A DNA stretch of 64,000 nucleotides from Oscheius sp. JU75. Taxonomy: Eukaryota > Nematoda > Chromadorea > Rhabditida > Rhabditidae. The notes under the pieces were generated by a model. It ran no database searches. It worked only from the letters and a program-made list of their open reading frames with translations, and had not been told where the DNA came from. The number at the start of each line of letters is the position of its first letter. Position 1 is the stretch's first letter. Of this stretch, positions 1-12,634 are shown piece after piece. The translations under genes and the position numbers were made by a program. The DNA is taken from NCBI GenBank assembly GCA_037178855.1, contig JASJZC010000007.1, positions 9,052,001 to 9,116,000 of the forward strand, given 5' to 3'.

Positions 1-395
1 TATATTGCATGTCTTCTGATCTCTTTCTGCTTCTTTGGTCAGTTTGTATAATTTTTGTTAGCCTGTCAATGCTTCTATCCTAGTCATGCATCTCCCTCAT
101 ATTGACTCCTTCCTACACTCAGTTCCGTCACTTTTCCAAACATTTTCGTACCATCTTTGAGCACTACCTGTTGTCTATGTATCTCATGGACAACATCCAC
201 GTCTTTTACCTGATTTCTTATCACTGTAAAAGTAAAAATACCCAAAAGTCTAAAGTTTGACATACGTTTTCGAACAAACACTGTCTTGGGTTTCCACACT
301 GGTTTTATATGCTTCTACTAACTGCAGCATGGTCTTCGACCGTCACAGATCTATTTGAATACGAAGGGACCTGAAACAACCCGATGAAGCCTTAC

Positions 396-916
396 CTTGA
401 ACAGCCAAGCACATTTGGAAGAGAACATCATACCTCCAAGAGCACCTCGCGAGTACAGAATCACATGTTCTCCTTTGTTTACACCAAGGAGCTGAAGTAA
501 ATCTTAAAAGAAAGATGCAAAACTCTTACCTGAATATATTTCTCGAACAATTCCGGTGGATACATGGCGAATCTTTCATATTTTGAAGGGTACATGGCCG
601 CATCCAGACTCATGTGTACTGCTTGTGGGACATGGCCGGATAAGTAGAGCTTCTTTGATCTTCAAAACAGTATGATCTTGAAGAATTGAACTCACTGGGT
701 CGGAGCATGGTGTAGGAGCTCAAATTTTCCGTGAAGTTCTTCCTCAAACCGCTTCCAATCAAGTTTTTGTGTGACTGAGTACGTGCAGTCGAGGAGGCGG
801 ATCCCCTGACTGAAAAGTACATTTCTTAAAGTATGAAAAAGTCCTTACGTGTTTACAAGTCCTTTTTGCAATAAATCATTAACAGTAGCTGCTTTAACAA
901 ACTTTTGAAGGGACAT
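396..916 (-). CDS. mpst: 3-mercaptopyruvate sulfurtransferase / rhodanese, 5' part (partial)
   Basis: Four exons join in phase: 916-849, 809-696, 659-530, 491-396, with introns of 36-39 nt. The encoded N-terminal rhodanese domain carries the family landmarks: GIRLLDCTY near residue 25, SGHVPQAVHMSLDAAMYP, the MYPPELFEKYIQLLG stretch, and HVILYSRGALGGMMFSS before the inter-domain helix. The family transfers sulfur from 3-mercaptopyruvate or thiosulfate to thiol acceptors. The wording of the motifs resembles nematode MPST proteins. After the donor at 395 no following exon with the expected YGxxxVSxLDGG motif is seen down to base 1, so the second rhodanese domain and catalytic Cys are outside the window, behind a long intron, or lost. 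The ORF fragment at 84-299 (-) shows no rhodanese motif and I do not join it. Confidence 0.8.
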
Positions 917-2500
917 TTTAAAGCAAACTAGATGCTGGACGAACAGTTGCGGAGCCCGTCTCTACGGTACCCGTTGCCATTTTTCTGCAAACGGTGGGGC
1001 ATTTAAATTTTGCTTATACCAATCCAAATCGTTGTACCGAGTTGTTTGCAAACTTTTTACTTCTCTTTAGAATGTTTGTTTGACCAACGATACTGCGTTT
1101 CACCGTAAAATAAGGTTCTTTAGTGGCATAAAATTTTACGAAAAGGTAATATGAGATCCTTTGATACTAGTCTCTACCGAAATAAATATGAGATACCTTT
1201 TCAGATGCTTGGCAACAGTTCGGACAAACACGAATAAGGAACATCCACTTCAAGCCTTTACAAGCTCTCACAAGATATGGCTGGAGGATAGCCGACAAAA
1301 CTACGTGGTAACTATCTTTGAACTCTGCTCACGAGCATCTGTGCTTTGCGTGAACTCTCCTCTCCCATAGTTGATCTTGATCGTTCTCTGATCTGAACAG
1401 ATAAACGTGCACTGGGCAGGCGGTGTTGCGAACAGCCGGTTGTTTTGGCCCCCTGTTTGTTGTCTTCGTCCACTTCGCGTAGGCTAGATGCATTGCGGAC
1501 TGTGATTCTTCTTCTAAGTGTTCCAAATCCTTCGTCTTCTTGGATTTCAGGTGATAGTACCAGTTTTTCTAGTCTCTCCGGAGTACAAGGGTAGTATGAA
1601 CTCTCTAGAATACGGACTCTCTGAATCTACTTGACCAACTAAAATTTGTTTCTTAAAGTTCCTCACATTTCTCGTGGGTCAAAGGTTTAAGGGTAGCAAA
1701 GACTCATAAGAATAGGCACAAGCCAGTTGGCCGAATCATAGTTTTAAACCCCACGTCTTTGCAGTTGTTTTCCGATAGTATTATAGCTGTTTCTCGGGGG
1801 TCGAAGATTCAAGGCTAGGGCGAGCCTCCCCATAATAGGCGTTCTCTGCATGTTAACTTTAATTTTTGATCTTTTGAAAAACTGGTAGCGCTTCTATAGT
1901 GCTACTTTAGCTTTTTGAACTCCGCTTCTGTCTATAAGAGATGCAAAGTTGGCATAGCCTCATTCATTACCTCTCTTCCCTAGTTCTAGCTCTTTACCGG
2001 CTTTTCTGTCTAATTTTGTTCTGTTTTATTGAAAATGTTTATAAAATGCTATTGATTTTCTCAACATTATGTGACGCTTGTTTTTTCATTCTCCCGTTAC
2101 ATTGTTCTTTGTATCCTTATCTCCCAGAGTCCAATCGTAAATTCAAATCTAGCCCACAAAGTTTGTTTCCCATTGAGATTTCTGATCTATTATCGTCTTC
2201 TGTCGGCCGATAGTTCACAGATCTCAGCAGGCAAACAGGTGCTTCTCTGCGCAGTCTTCTTCCTCAAAGGTGGGGTTTTCCCATGAAGAGGTCGTCTGTC
2301 CCGTTACCTTATCAGTCTTCCTTGTTTTTTCTTACCCCCTCGATAATCTGTATTGGCTATCTGTTGGCTTCTCAGTGTTCCTCTTGTTTACTGCCGCCAG
2401 AACTGGTTTGTTGAGTTTTCACGTTGGTCTCTCGCTCTCGGTTGCTCAACCTTTTTCTCGCTGATCTCAAAAGCCTGGTCACGTGTCCAGTAAACATTTG
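917..2500. other. intergenic, no gene seen; pyrimidine-rich right half
   Basis: Divergent intergenic space between the sulfurtransferase and pyruvate carboxylase. Short ORFs here have no recognisable domain, no consistent splice phases and skewed composition. The segment 1890-2470 is strongly C/T-rich on the + strand. It must hold the two promoters, but no specific element can be named. Confidence 0.6.
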
Positions 2501-2512
2501 TTTTCAGCGACC

Positions 2513-5500
2513 ATGAGGTTTGGACTACTACCACGTTTCGGATTACTATTGCAACAAAGACATGCTTCCGGACAGAGCAGAGAGTTCAAGAAGGTATCGC
2601 TAGAGACTGTATTTGTCAAAACTTGGATTCAGGTTATGGTCGCGAACAGAGGAGAAATCGCTATTCGGGTCTTTCGTGCCCTGACAGAGCTGAACAAGAC
2701 CTCCGTGGCTATCTACAGTGAACAGGACAAGCATTCTATGCACAGACTCAAGGCCGATGAGGCTTTCTTGATAGGAAAAGGACTTCCACCAGTAGCTGCC
2801 TACTTAACCATCGATCAGATCATTGACACCGCTCTCAAGGTAGGATTTTTACGTTATTTCTCCACGTCAAATCACCTCAAACTTTCTCTCTCCCGTCTTG
2901 AATCACCATCATCGTCAAAATGTAAACTATCTGTCTTTGTCGACCTGGGTCAACCTGTGGTTATCTTAGCTTTAACCTGTTCTGTCTGTCACGCTGTCCG
3001 CGGTCTAACCTTACGAATAATAAAGAGCAAATTGCCGGACCTATTGGCATCATTCTTTTTCAGCAAAACGTCGACGCCATTCACCCCGGATACGGTTTCC
3101 TTTCCGAGAGATCTGACTTTGCCCAAGCCTGTGAAAACGCCGGAATCGTTTTCATCGGACCAAAACCAGATGTCATGGCAAGGATGGGCGACAAAGTCGC
3201 AGCTCGACAAGCCGCCATCGAAGCTGGTGTTCAAGTTGTGCCTGGAACACCGGGTCCAATCACTAGTGCATCGTGAGATTTATTTTTTCTCCTTTTTTCA
3301 CAGCACGTGTTTAGGGAGGCTGTGGAGTTTGCCAAGCAGTACGGTACGCCAATCATTTTGAAGGCTGCCTATGGTGGAGGAGGACGTGGAATGAGAAGAG
3401 TTGACAAGGTCGAAGATGTAGAAGAATCGTTCCGAAGAGCTTTCTCGGAAGCTCAGGCTGCTTTTGGAGATGGAAGTCTGTTCGTAGAGAAGTTTGTCGA
3501 ACGACCCAGACACATTGAAGTTCAACTTCTTGGTAGATCATGTTTCTCTCATGTCTTAATATTTCTTCAGGTGACAACTATGGAAACATTGTCCATCTTT
3601 ATGAGCGTGACTGTTCCGTGCAGCGACGTCATCAGAAGGTTGTTGAGATTGCTCCAGCCCCTGCTCTACCCGACGGGGTCAGAGAAAAAATTCTTGGCGA
3701 TGCTCTTCGTCTCGCGAAGCACGTCGGATACCAGAATGCAGGAACTGTGGAGTTCCTCGTGGACCAGAAGGGCAACTACTACTTCATCGAGGTCAATGCT
3801 AGACTTCAAGTCGAGCACACAGTTACTGAGGAGATTACAGGGTAAGAGAATCTTAAGTTTTGCTAGATTTCGGTTTTAGTGTCGACTTGGTACAGGCTCA
3901 GATTCGTATTGCTGAAGGCAAAGCCTTGTCTGATTTGAAGTTGAGTCAGGAAACCATACATCCACATGGATCTGCCATCCAGTGCCGTGTCACTACTGAA
4001 GATCCAGCCCGAGGATTCCAACCCGATTCGGGAAGAATCGAAGTCTTCCGATCTGGAGAAGGTATGGGTATTCGTCTCGACTCGGCTTCTGCCTATGCCG
4101 GATCCATCATTTCCCCACACTACGATTCACTTATGGTGAAGGTTATCGCCTCGGCCAGAAACCATCCCAATGCTGCTGCCAAGATGATCAGAGCCCTAAA
4201 GGAGTTCAGAATTCGTGGTGTCAAGGTAGACCTATTAGATATGCCTTGAAACCCTCGATTCAGACCAACATCCCTTTTCTCCTCAACGTGCTCAATCAGC
4301 CATCCTTTGTTGACGCCTCGGTTGATACCTACTTCATCGATGAGCATCCCGAGCTCTTCCAGTTCAAGCCTTCTCAGAATCGTGCTCAAAAGCTTCTCAA
4401 CTACCTTGGAGAGGTTCAAGTTAATGGACCGACTACGCCGCTTGTCACGAATCTGAAGCCTGCTCATGTTTCGCCTCCAGTTCCGCACCTTAAAGCTGGT
4501 AAGATTCACAACCTTGTATGTTTCTATATTGTTTTTACAGGAACACGACCTCCTCTTGGATTGCGACAAGTTCTGGTGAAAGAAGGGCCTGAGGCATTTG
4601 CTCGTGCAGTTCGCAAACAGCCAGGATGCATGATCACTGACACGACTTCTCGCGACGCTCACCAATCTCTTCTTGCAACAAGAGTCCGTACATACGATCT
4701 GGCCAAGATTGCACCATTTGTCAGTCAATCCTTCCCACAGCTGTTCTCTCTCGAGAACTGGGGAGGTTAGTACTTTCTTTTTTTAATCTAATCAAAGATT
4801 TAGGGGCTACCTTCGACGTTTCCATGCGATTCCTTCACGAATGTCCCTGGGAAAGATTAGAGACTCTCAGAGCCCTGATTCCCAACATTCCCTTCCAATG
4901 CCTTCTGCGAGGAGCAAATGCCATGGGATACAGTAACTATCCGGATAATGTCATTCAAAAGTAACTATTCTTCTTTTTTTTGGTTCTAACTCTCGTCACA
5001 GGTTCTGCGAGCTAGCAGTCAAGTCTGGAATGGATGTGTTCCGTGTCTTCGACTCTTTGAACTATCTCCCGAATCTTCTCGTAGGAATGGAGGCTGTCGG
5101 AAACGCAGGTGGAGTGGTCGAAGCTGCTATTTCTTACACTGGCGACGTGTCGGATCGTTCCCGAACCCAGTATAATCTTCAATACTATCTGGACCTGGCT
5201 GAGCAACTTGTCAAAGCCCAATGTCACATCCTTGCCATCAAGGATATGGCTGGAGTTCTCAAGCCCGAAGCTGCAAAGATTCTCATAACCGCTTTGAGAG
5301 ACAAGTATCCGGACATGCCTATTCATATCCACACACACGATACTGCCGGAGCTGGTGTTGCCTCCATGTTGGAATGTGCCAAGGCCGGAGCTGATGTCGT
5401 CGACGCTGCCGTGGACAGTATGAGCGGAATGACGAGTCAACCAAGCATGGGAGCTATCGTGGCCAGTTTGCAGGGAACTCCTTATGATACAGGTTTGCGA

Positions 5501-6681
5501 TTTTTGGGGTTTCAGTTAATGAACTGCTTTAGGCCTGTCTCTCGACGAGATCAGCAAGTATTCAGCATACTGGGAGTCTGCTCGTCAACTCTACGCTCCC
5601 TTCGAATGTGCCACTACGATGAAGAGCGGAAATGCTGATGTTTACAAGCATGAGATCCCTGGTGGACAATACACCAATCTTCAGTTCCAGGTAATTTATA
5701 CACTTACTTTGACAATGTTTGTTAAGGCTTTCTCTCTCGGACTCGGAAGCCAGTTCGATGAAGTCAAGAGAATGTACAGAGAGGCAAATCTGGCTCTCGG
5801 AGACATAATCAAAGTCACCCCGTCTTCCAAGATTGTTGGAGACTTGGCTCAGTTTATGGTCCAGAACAATCTGACCCGTGAGACGCTGGTGGACAGAGCA
5901 GATGACCTGTCCTTCCCCAAGAGCGTCGTCGACTTTATGCAAGGAAACGTCGGCCAACCGCCCTACGGATTTCCTGAGCCGCTGAGGACTAAGGTCCTTC
6001 GCGGAAAGAAGAAGGTTGAAGGCCGTGCCGGTGAGAAGATACCTCCCGCCGACTTGGAGAAGATGAAGAAGGAATTGGAAGAGAAACATGGTCGTCCTCT
6101 CAGAGACGTCGATGTGATGTCATCAGCCATGTTCCCCTCTGTTTTCGACGAATTCGAACGTTTCCGACAGACCTATGGACCCGTTGACAAGTTACAAACC
6201 CGAATCTTCCTCACAGGACTGGACATTGCCGAGGAGACCGATGTTGAGATCGAAAAGGGCAAGACCCTGGCTATCCAACTGCTAGCGGAAGGCAAGCTGA
6301 ACAAACAGGGAGAACGCGAAGTCTTCTTCGACCTCAACGGACAAATGCGTAGTATCTTCGTGCAAGACAAGGAGGCCAGCAAGGAGATTGTCACAAGACC
6401 CAAAGCCTTGCCAGGCGTCCGTGGATCCATCGGTGCCCCCATGCCAGGAGAAGTCCTTGAGGTGAAAGTGAAGGAAGGCGATAAGGTGAGACATTGCTTG
6501 TTTATAGGTCGGATTATTCCATCATTTTCAGGTCACACCCAAGCAGCCGGTCTTTGTCCTCTCGGCCATGAAGATGGAGATGGTTATCGATACGCCAATT
6601 GCTGGAACAGTCAAGAAGATTCACGCTGGACAGGGAACAAAATGCTCGGCTGGAGACCTCGTAATCGAGATCGAGCCCTAA
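2513..6681 (+). CDS. pyc-1: pyruvate carboxylase, mitochondrial, complete
   Basis: Thirteen exons close in phase to 1168 codons: 2513-2593, 2633-2839, 3064-3272, 3315-3532, 3571-3841, 3880-4225, 4264-4498, 4541-4765, 4804-4960, 5002-5492, 5533-5690, 5727-6485, 6532-6681. The enzyme makes oxaloacetate from pyruvate, bicarbonate and ATP in the mitochondrial matrix. Domains in order: a basic presequence ([19 protein letters not shown]), biotin carboxylase starting [12 protein letters not shown] with the [12 protein letters not shown]-grasp loop and [14 protein letters not shown], carboxyltransferase with [12 protein letters not shown], and a C-terminal biotinyl domain with AMKME, whose Lys is biotinylated. 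Length matches the family. The ATG at 2513 is chosen because an upstream reading starts with GTG and a TTTTCAG at 2501-2507, a plausible trans-splice acceptor, precedes it. Intron 1 (39 nt) is in frame and stop-free, so ORF-based calling would include it. Confidence 0.97.
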
Positions 6682-6747
6682 ACTGTGTAGTATAAACACT
6701 TGTACAGAGACTTCTCGGGTAACTTTTTGCCATTGCCAACTACCCTG

Positions 6748-6753
6748 AATAAA
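6748..6753 (+). terminator. AATAAA poly(A) signal of pyruvate carboxylase
   Basis: Canonical AATAAA 67 nt after the stop codon of the upstream gene, in an otherwise noncoding tail. Confidence 0.75.
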
Positions 6754-6759
6754 CATTTC

Positions 6760-7797
6760 TAATTGAATTTGCTATGTTTATCCTCTATTCTGTCCTCCCG
6801 TCAGAATCTACCACTTCATCTGTATGGCAATTTGTCCTAAAGTGTTTGTTATTGGCACTAATCCCTCCCCGCGGCACTCTCCCTCCACCATCTATTAACA
6901 AAATTTGATTAGGTGCTCTCACGGATGGCTCCAGTCGCCTTTGCTATTCCGTTCATAGACGATTAGGAATACTTTGCTGAAAGTTAGTTATTAGTCAAGT
7001 TTCAGTAAGTTTAGCAAATGTCAATGACTAAGTCAATGGTAGAATGCTATTATATATCAATCCACTGATGTCAGTTACACACCTGTTTGTCTTTGTTACT
7101 AGCGTAGTCTCAGTTTGAAAACCTTGCAAATGAGACTCAAAGCCTTTGATAGTGGAATCTGTGTCAGCTTAAAAGTCTACGCCAGCCTAATAACTTCTGC
7201 CAGGTTCGTCTCTTACAGCTTCAGAGACTATGACAGTATAATATGTCATGTCAATTGCGTATCTGCCAGTTACATAGTCTATGTAAGTAGCCCTTCTTTT
7301 CATTATAATGTGTATAAAAGTGATAATCCACCCTTATGAGTTTTCTCTCGGAAACTGTTATTTCCATTATTATAAACCGCATATGTTTTGCTTTAAACAG
7401 TCTCGCTTTTCTTGAGGTCTTTGTTTGTTTATTTGCTATTGATTTTTGTGGCTATCTGGCCTCAAAAACAGTTATCGTACGCTGACCCCCCGCGTTAAAG
7501 AACATTGTTTTGATCTCTCTTGCTCTGTCGACCGTTTTTATGCCGATCCATTTCGGATTTCTTCTCGAGGAGAACGAAAAGAGCGTCGTATTCTAATCGG
7601 TCAGTTGAGGACTTTCCATGCCAGGATGACCTTGTGCCCGATTGGCCCCTTTTCTTCTGCGACCTCCGCCTAGAGCCTTGTCTCTCGCCCAAGGTTCCGA
7701 TGACGCATACACGCGTGCACACTCATCCCTCGGCCCACTCTTAAAACGCTTCAAAAATCTTCATATTCACTTGACTCTGTTTCAATTCACAAGTAAA
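6760..7797. other. intergenic, no gene seen
   Basis: About 1 kb between pyruvate carboxylase and alpha-catenin. Short overlapping ORFs on both strands near 7450-7740 have no domain or splice support. Presumably holds the alpha-catenin promoter. Confidence 0.6.
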
Positions 7798-7810
7798 TTT
7801 TCAGAACAAA

Positions 7811-10800
7811 ATGGGTAGGACAACAATGAAGGCTCAGTTCGACATGAGCCGCGTCAAAACCAGATCTGTCGAGCTCATTATTTACTCCCTAGTGGACAAT
7901 GTAAATAGTCTACTTTTTAAAAATTGCCAAAATTTTAGATCACTTCAATTTCCGAGACTTATCAACTGCCACCTGGTGAAAACCCGAATAATTTGGTCAC
8001 TGACATTGAAAAATCAGTGCAGGAGTTTCTTCAAAAGGGACAAATTGCTTTGGATGAGAGTATTCATCTTGCCAGGGTATTTTTTGTAGTATATTGTACT
8101 TACTTCTGTTCAGAACGATGAAGATATTCGCCAGCTAGAAAGTGCACTCCATGACGTCCATTTGGCCGGAGGAGAAATGAAACAGATTGGCTACAATTTC
8201 ATCCATAATAGCAGCTCGATCCAGCACAGGGCTCAGGCAGTTGATGCTGGACGGAAATTGCTCTATGTAAGTTGTTGCACTCATGAAGAGGTAGCAAGAA
8301 CTGACCCTGGAATAGCCCCGTTTTACAAATAGATCCAATGGAGAAGTTTTTCGGACAAGCAATTTTGATTATGCACCGTCTAAAATGGTTAAAGTAACAA
8401 CTTGATATGGCTGTGGCCTTGTAAGATTAAGTTGAGCTTCAGCGATTGCATTTTAAGTTTCAAAAACAGCTACATATTTTCACAATATGCAAGGGGGAAA
8501 ATGCTCAGAAGCTGCTGGAAACGTTATAGGCAAGTATTATGGCAAATAAGAGATCTGTGGGCTGTTCTCTATTTTGTTTTTGTACCATGTCCAACAGCTT
8601 CGGGGTTCAAGAAATTTGCTCAAAAAAAGAATATTCACTATGTTTGCATTCTTTTCAGGCAATGTCTTACTTGCTCATTATCGCCGATCAAATTGATGTT
8701 TCTGGACTACTATCCAATATCGACGCTGTTGACCAGGCCCTCCGAGAACTGGCCAGTTCTTCAAACGTCATGGAAGTGGAACATAGATATTCTGTTCTTC
8801 AAAAACGCGTCGATGAAGTTAGCGAGACCGTCAGGTTAGTATTCGTGTCGGAAATCCAATTTAGCTGCTCCTTTTAGAAGAAGAATTGCCGATTTGAGGG
8901 ATCCCGACCAGCGATTGAATCTTCTGGCGGCCGAGTCTCAGCTTATTTCTTCTATGCCTTTGATTTATACTGCTATCAAGGTATATCACTGTTTTACTAT
9001 TTTCTTACGTTCATTTTACAGTGTTTCATCCAGCACCGATCGGAAGAGGCTCGTGAAAATGTCAGTTTTGCTCATGGTGAAGCACAAACCGCTCTCCGAG
9101 CTCTGAAAGAGGGATTGAATGGTAACTTGACTTACCTCCTCGCTCATTTTTCGATTTCAGATGTCGAAGTGACTTCTCTGCCTTATTCCTCTCTTTCCCA
9201 CGGAACCAATCTCGCCTCCATGTTCAATGATTTCCAAAACAAGGTCTACCTCGAGCCGGGAACTTACAGGAGCCGTGTTCATAAGCCCGAACTGGAGGAT
9301 TCCTTGGAGCAAATCATCAGTCGAGCTGGAAGCAAGCTTGCTGATACAGGTATGTACTAAAGCTCTGTATTTTTATGTTGTAATTTAGACAATACGCGAG
9401 AGATGAGAAAGGGAAACATTGTGGACGAGTGCAACAAGCTCCGACAAGCCCTCCAGCATCTTTTGGATCGATACGAGGAGTCTGTCGGAAAGACAAACTA
9501 TGGAGATGAAGTAGATCGTGCTATGGTTCATGTCGGAAACTCGACCAAGGATCTTAAGAGGTGGGATCTTTGAATACTTGTTTTCTTTTCCTGTTTTGAA
9601 GACGGAAGAGAACACCTAGAAAACTGCAGATAGTGGTTTATTAGTTGGTAGAAATAGACAGATCACGTAACAATAGAATAAAGAGAAGAGAGAGGCTGAG
9701 CCACCGTAGCGAGGGACAGTATACATAGACTGCTTTAGCTCCTTTCAAACTTAAAATACAACCACGTTCTCTAACAGTTTACGTATCATTGATATGTGTT
9801 GTTATAGAGCGTTTTGACGTAAAAGAAACATCTAGACCAGCAAACAGAACGAGACAGGGGGTTTACAATTGTACAAGGAAAGTTATGTACCGTTTAGTTG
9901 ACCAATAGCTGCTGAAAAGCACAGAGGATCAAAGTTATCCTGTGAAGAAACATCTTAAAACTGTTAAGAATTGTTTTCAGACACCTTCGTCGTGCTGCCG
10001 TTGATCATGTCAGTGATGCCTTCCTCGACACATCAACATGTCTCCTCGAGCTGATTGACCAGGCTGCCAACTACCATCCAGACCGAGGAATCAACCCGGA
10101 CAATTTCTTGGCCAATGCCAACGGAATGATCAAGGCTGCCGAAGCAGCTTGTGAAATGTCATCTGATTACGAAGGCGTCCGCATCATCCGTCATCTGTGC
10201 AGGCAGCTGGAAAAGCTTGCTCCTCAGGTCGTTCAGGCCGCTCTTTTCCTGGCTGCCTATCCCGACAGTGAAGAAGCTCATCAGAATATGAACCAGTTCA
10301 GAGATGCTTGGGAACAGAAGGTAGCTATTTCCGTAATTATGTTCACCTTTCCTTTAGGTTAACCTTTTGACCATGGCTGTCGACGCCATCATCACATTAG
10401 ATGACTTCCTCGCTGTCAGCGAGCTTCACATTATTGAGGATGTCCAGACTGGACAGCACGTTCTCCGTCAAAAGGAATACGATGACTTAGACCGGGTTGC
10501 TGGAATGATCCGTGGCAGAGCTAGAAGAGTAAGTTTTGAGAATGAACTTGTATAATTAGATGAGTTCAAAGCCCTTATCATTGTCACGCTCACGTTACCA
10601 TCTCAACCCGTTAGCCTCTTATCCTTGTCTGGCAGAATCTTACTGAAAGACTAAAGACAGTGTGGTACTATCGACAACCATCTCCTGGGTATGAAATCTT
10701 GAGATTCCCAGCCGAACTGTGAAAACTTCCAACCTGACTCTTATGTGCCAGCTAATTTATTTTGGCATGAGGTTACCGCTAGACCAGCGCCCAAAGAAAC

Positions 10801-12463
10801 TTAGACATCATAGGCTATCGAAAAACCATTCTTTAGGTCTGTTCCGTGATCGACGAAGAGATAGACTCTCTGCCGATCCATGGAGGCTCAGACAAGGTCA
10901 AACTTGCTGCCAAAAGACTCCGTGACCGTCACATTCCTCGCTTCGAGAGAGACCTCACTGACATCTGTGTCCGCGATAACAAGAGCATTACCGACGAGGA
11001 ACAGTAAGATTTCTACCATATTTTATGCAATATCTTCTTTAGTCAACGCGAACAAGAAGTCTACATTGAAGCCTGTGAAGCCATCTTGGAGGGAGTCAAA
11101 GAGATCAGAAACGCTCTCCTGCTCAACAGAAATCCGGATGATGTGGATTCGGACAATGAGTACGAGGAAGAAGCTCCGGTAGCTGCTGAGGAGGCTGTTA
11201 GGGTTACTGACACTGATAACCAGCAGAAGATTATGAGACTTCTTCCCGAACAAGACAAGAAAGTTATCAAGGAACAGCTGGATAGGTTCAAGCTCACACA
11301 AACTCATTTCGAGAGAGAAGTCGCCAAGTGGTCAGAGACTGGCAATGATCTCATTGTCCTGGCAAAGCACATGAGCATGATCATGATGAACATGACTGAT
11401 TTCACCAGGTGAGAGTTTAAATCTGCTGGACCAAAGTTCCAATGTCTCCTCACATAGCCGCAGCTTATGGCCGATCCTTGTCTCTAGCCTCTCATTTTAC
11501 TGTCAGGCTTCTTTGTCCATTATACTTGTAGTTTTGTGTCCCTCACTCTATCAGTCTGCCCTGGCCCCTCTGCCACTGTCCAAAAAATATTTTGACGACG
11601 CTGACCGCCTACCATCGTGGTTATCGTTTAAACTCCCCTAAACGGGCTTGAATCTTTTCGTATGTCTTAAAATCCTAAAAATACATGCTTCAGAGGTCGC
11701 GGTCCCTTGAGAACCACCATGGATGTCATTGCTGCCGCCCAGGAAATTTCCGTCGACGGAACGAAACTCTGTGCTCTTGCCCAGCAGATTGCCGATGAGT
11801 CTGCTGACTCCCAATCTAAGAAGGATCTCAAAGCCAATCTCTCAAAGATCCCTACTTATTGCCAGCAATTGAACATCTGTAGTAGAGTAAGAACTAAACT
11901 TGGCAACAGTACTTGCGTTTTTTCTTCAGGTCAAAGCTGACGTTCAGCAGATTGGAGATGAATTCGTCGTCACCGGCCTCGATTCTGCAACGTCCCTAAT
12001 TCAAACAGCTAGGAACCTATTGTCTGCTGTCGTTCAGACAGTTAAGGATGCGTTCATTGCCAGTACCAAGGTAATTTCCCTGTTCAATTTTTTATTTCAC
12101 ACCTTGCACAGTGTCAGTACACTCATCGAGCTCGTGTAAACGCAGCTCATGAGCTGTATAATTCTCAGAGGAGCAGATTAGCAGAGGACGGTGAGAACTA
12201 AGCGTAGAGTGATGTGCTTCAATGTCCGTGATTTGAGATTTTCGCATGCTCTTCGTATAATGCTACAAATAGTGTTAGTACCAAGACAACATATTTAATT
12301 GCAGTTTCGACGCCCTAACTCTGCGAAGCCCATGTTCGAGTGGAAGATGGCTCCGCCTCAGAAGCAGCCGTTGGTTCGCGTTCAACGAAATACCAGTGTC
12401 ATTCGTCGTGCCAGTGAACGTCGCCCTATGCGTCCGGAGCAGGCTCTGGCTCAGTTCTCGTAA
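7811..12463 (+). CDS. hmp-1: alpha-catenin (HMP-1 type), complete
   Basis: Fifteen exons join in phase to 885 codons: 7811-7900, 7939-8076, 8114-8266, 8659-8834, 8878-8980, 9022-9121, 9161-9349, 9389-9560, 9981-10320, 10358-10528, 10837-11003, 11043-11408, 11694-11886, 11930-12070, 12305-12463. Alpha-catenin ties the cadherin-beta-catenin complex to F-actin at adherens junctions. Family features: N-terminal TRSVELIIYSLVDN, the helical vinculin-homology domains (AMSYLLIIADQIDVSGLL; AACEMSSDYEGVRIIRHLC), the VH3 stretch AKHMSMIMMNMTDFTRGRGP, and the actin-binding end LLSAVVQTVKDAFIASTK followed by WKMAPPQKQPLVR and a terminal RPEQALAQFS. A TTTTCAG at 7798-7804, just before the ATG, may be a trans-splice acceptor. 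Most introns are 37-43 nt; those after exons 3, 8, 10, 12 and 14 are longer. Confidence 0.96.
12112..12190 (+). other. hmp-1: candidate alternative cassette exon of alpha-catenin
   Basis: Inside the intron 12071-12304, a stop-free 79-nt segment is flanked by a CAG acceptor and a GGTGAGAA donor and continues the frame from IASTK as CQYTHRARVNAAHELYN. Included, it shifts phase so the last exon would give a short VSTP ending and stop, removing the conserved C-terminus. It could be a poison exon, a short isoform or chance. Confidence 0.4.
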
Positions 12464-12597
12464 CAATTTTCTACTACCTATTTTTGCTACTTAATGTGAT
12501 GCTTTACTTTTCTCCCCTTACATTGCCAATATCTACTTCAGCGTTGTATTTGTTCCACATATCGGACTTAACGTATTCAACGATTCATGCTTAAGTT

Positions 12598-12610
12598 AAT
12601 AAAGTTTATT
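12598..12610. terminator. back-to-back poly(A) signals of two convergent genes
   Basis: AATAAA on the + strand at 12598-12603 and its complement TTTATT at 12605-12610 (AATAAA on the - strand) are separated by one base. They serve alpha-catenin (stop 12463) and ADCK1 (stop 12635), so the two 3' UTRs should overlap. Confidence 0.7.
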
Positions 12611-12634
12611 ATATAGCTCTTGCAACCCGAATCA

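Noticed and set aside
1941-2464. Hydrophobic plus-strand ORFs before pyruvate carboxylase
   Set aside because: They arise from C/T-rich DNA, have no splice or domain support, and overlap each other in two frames.
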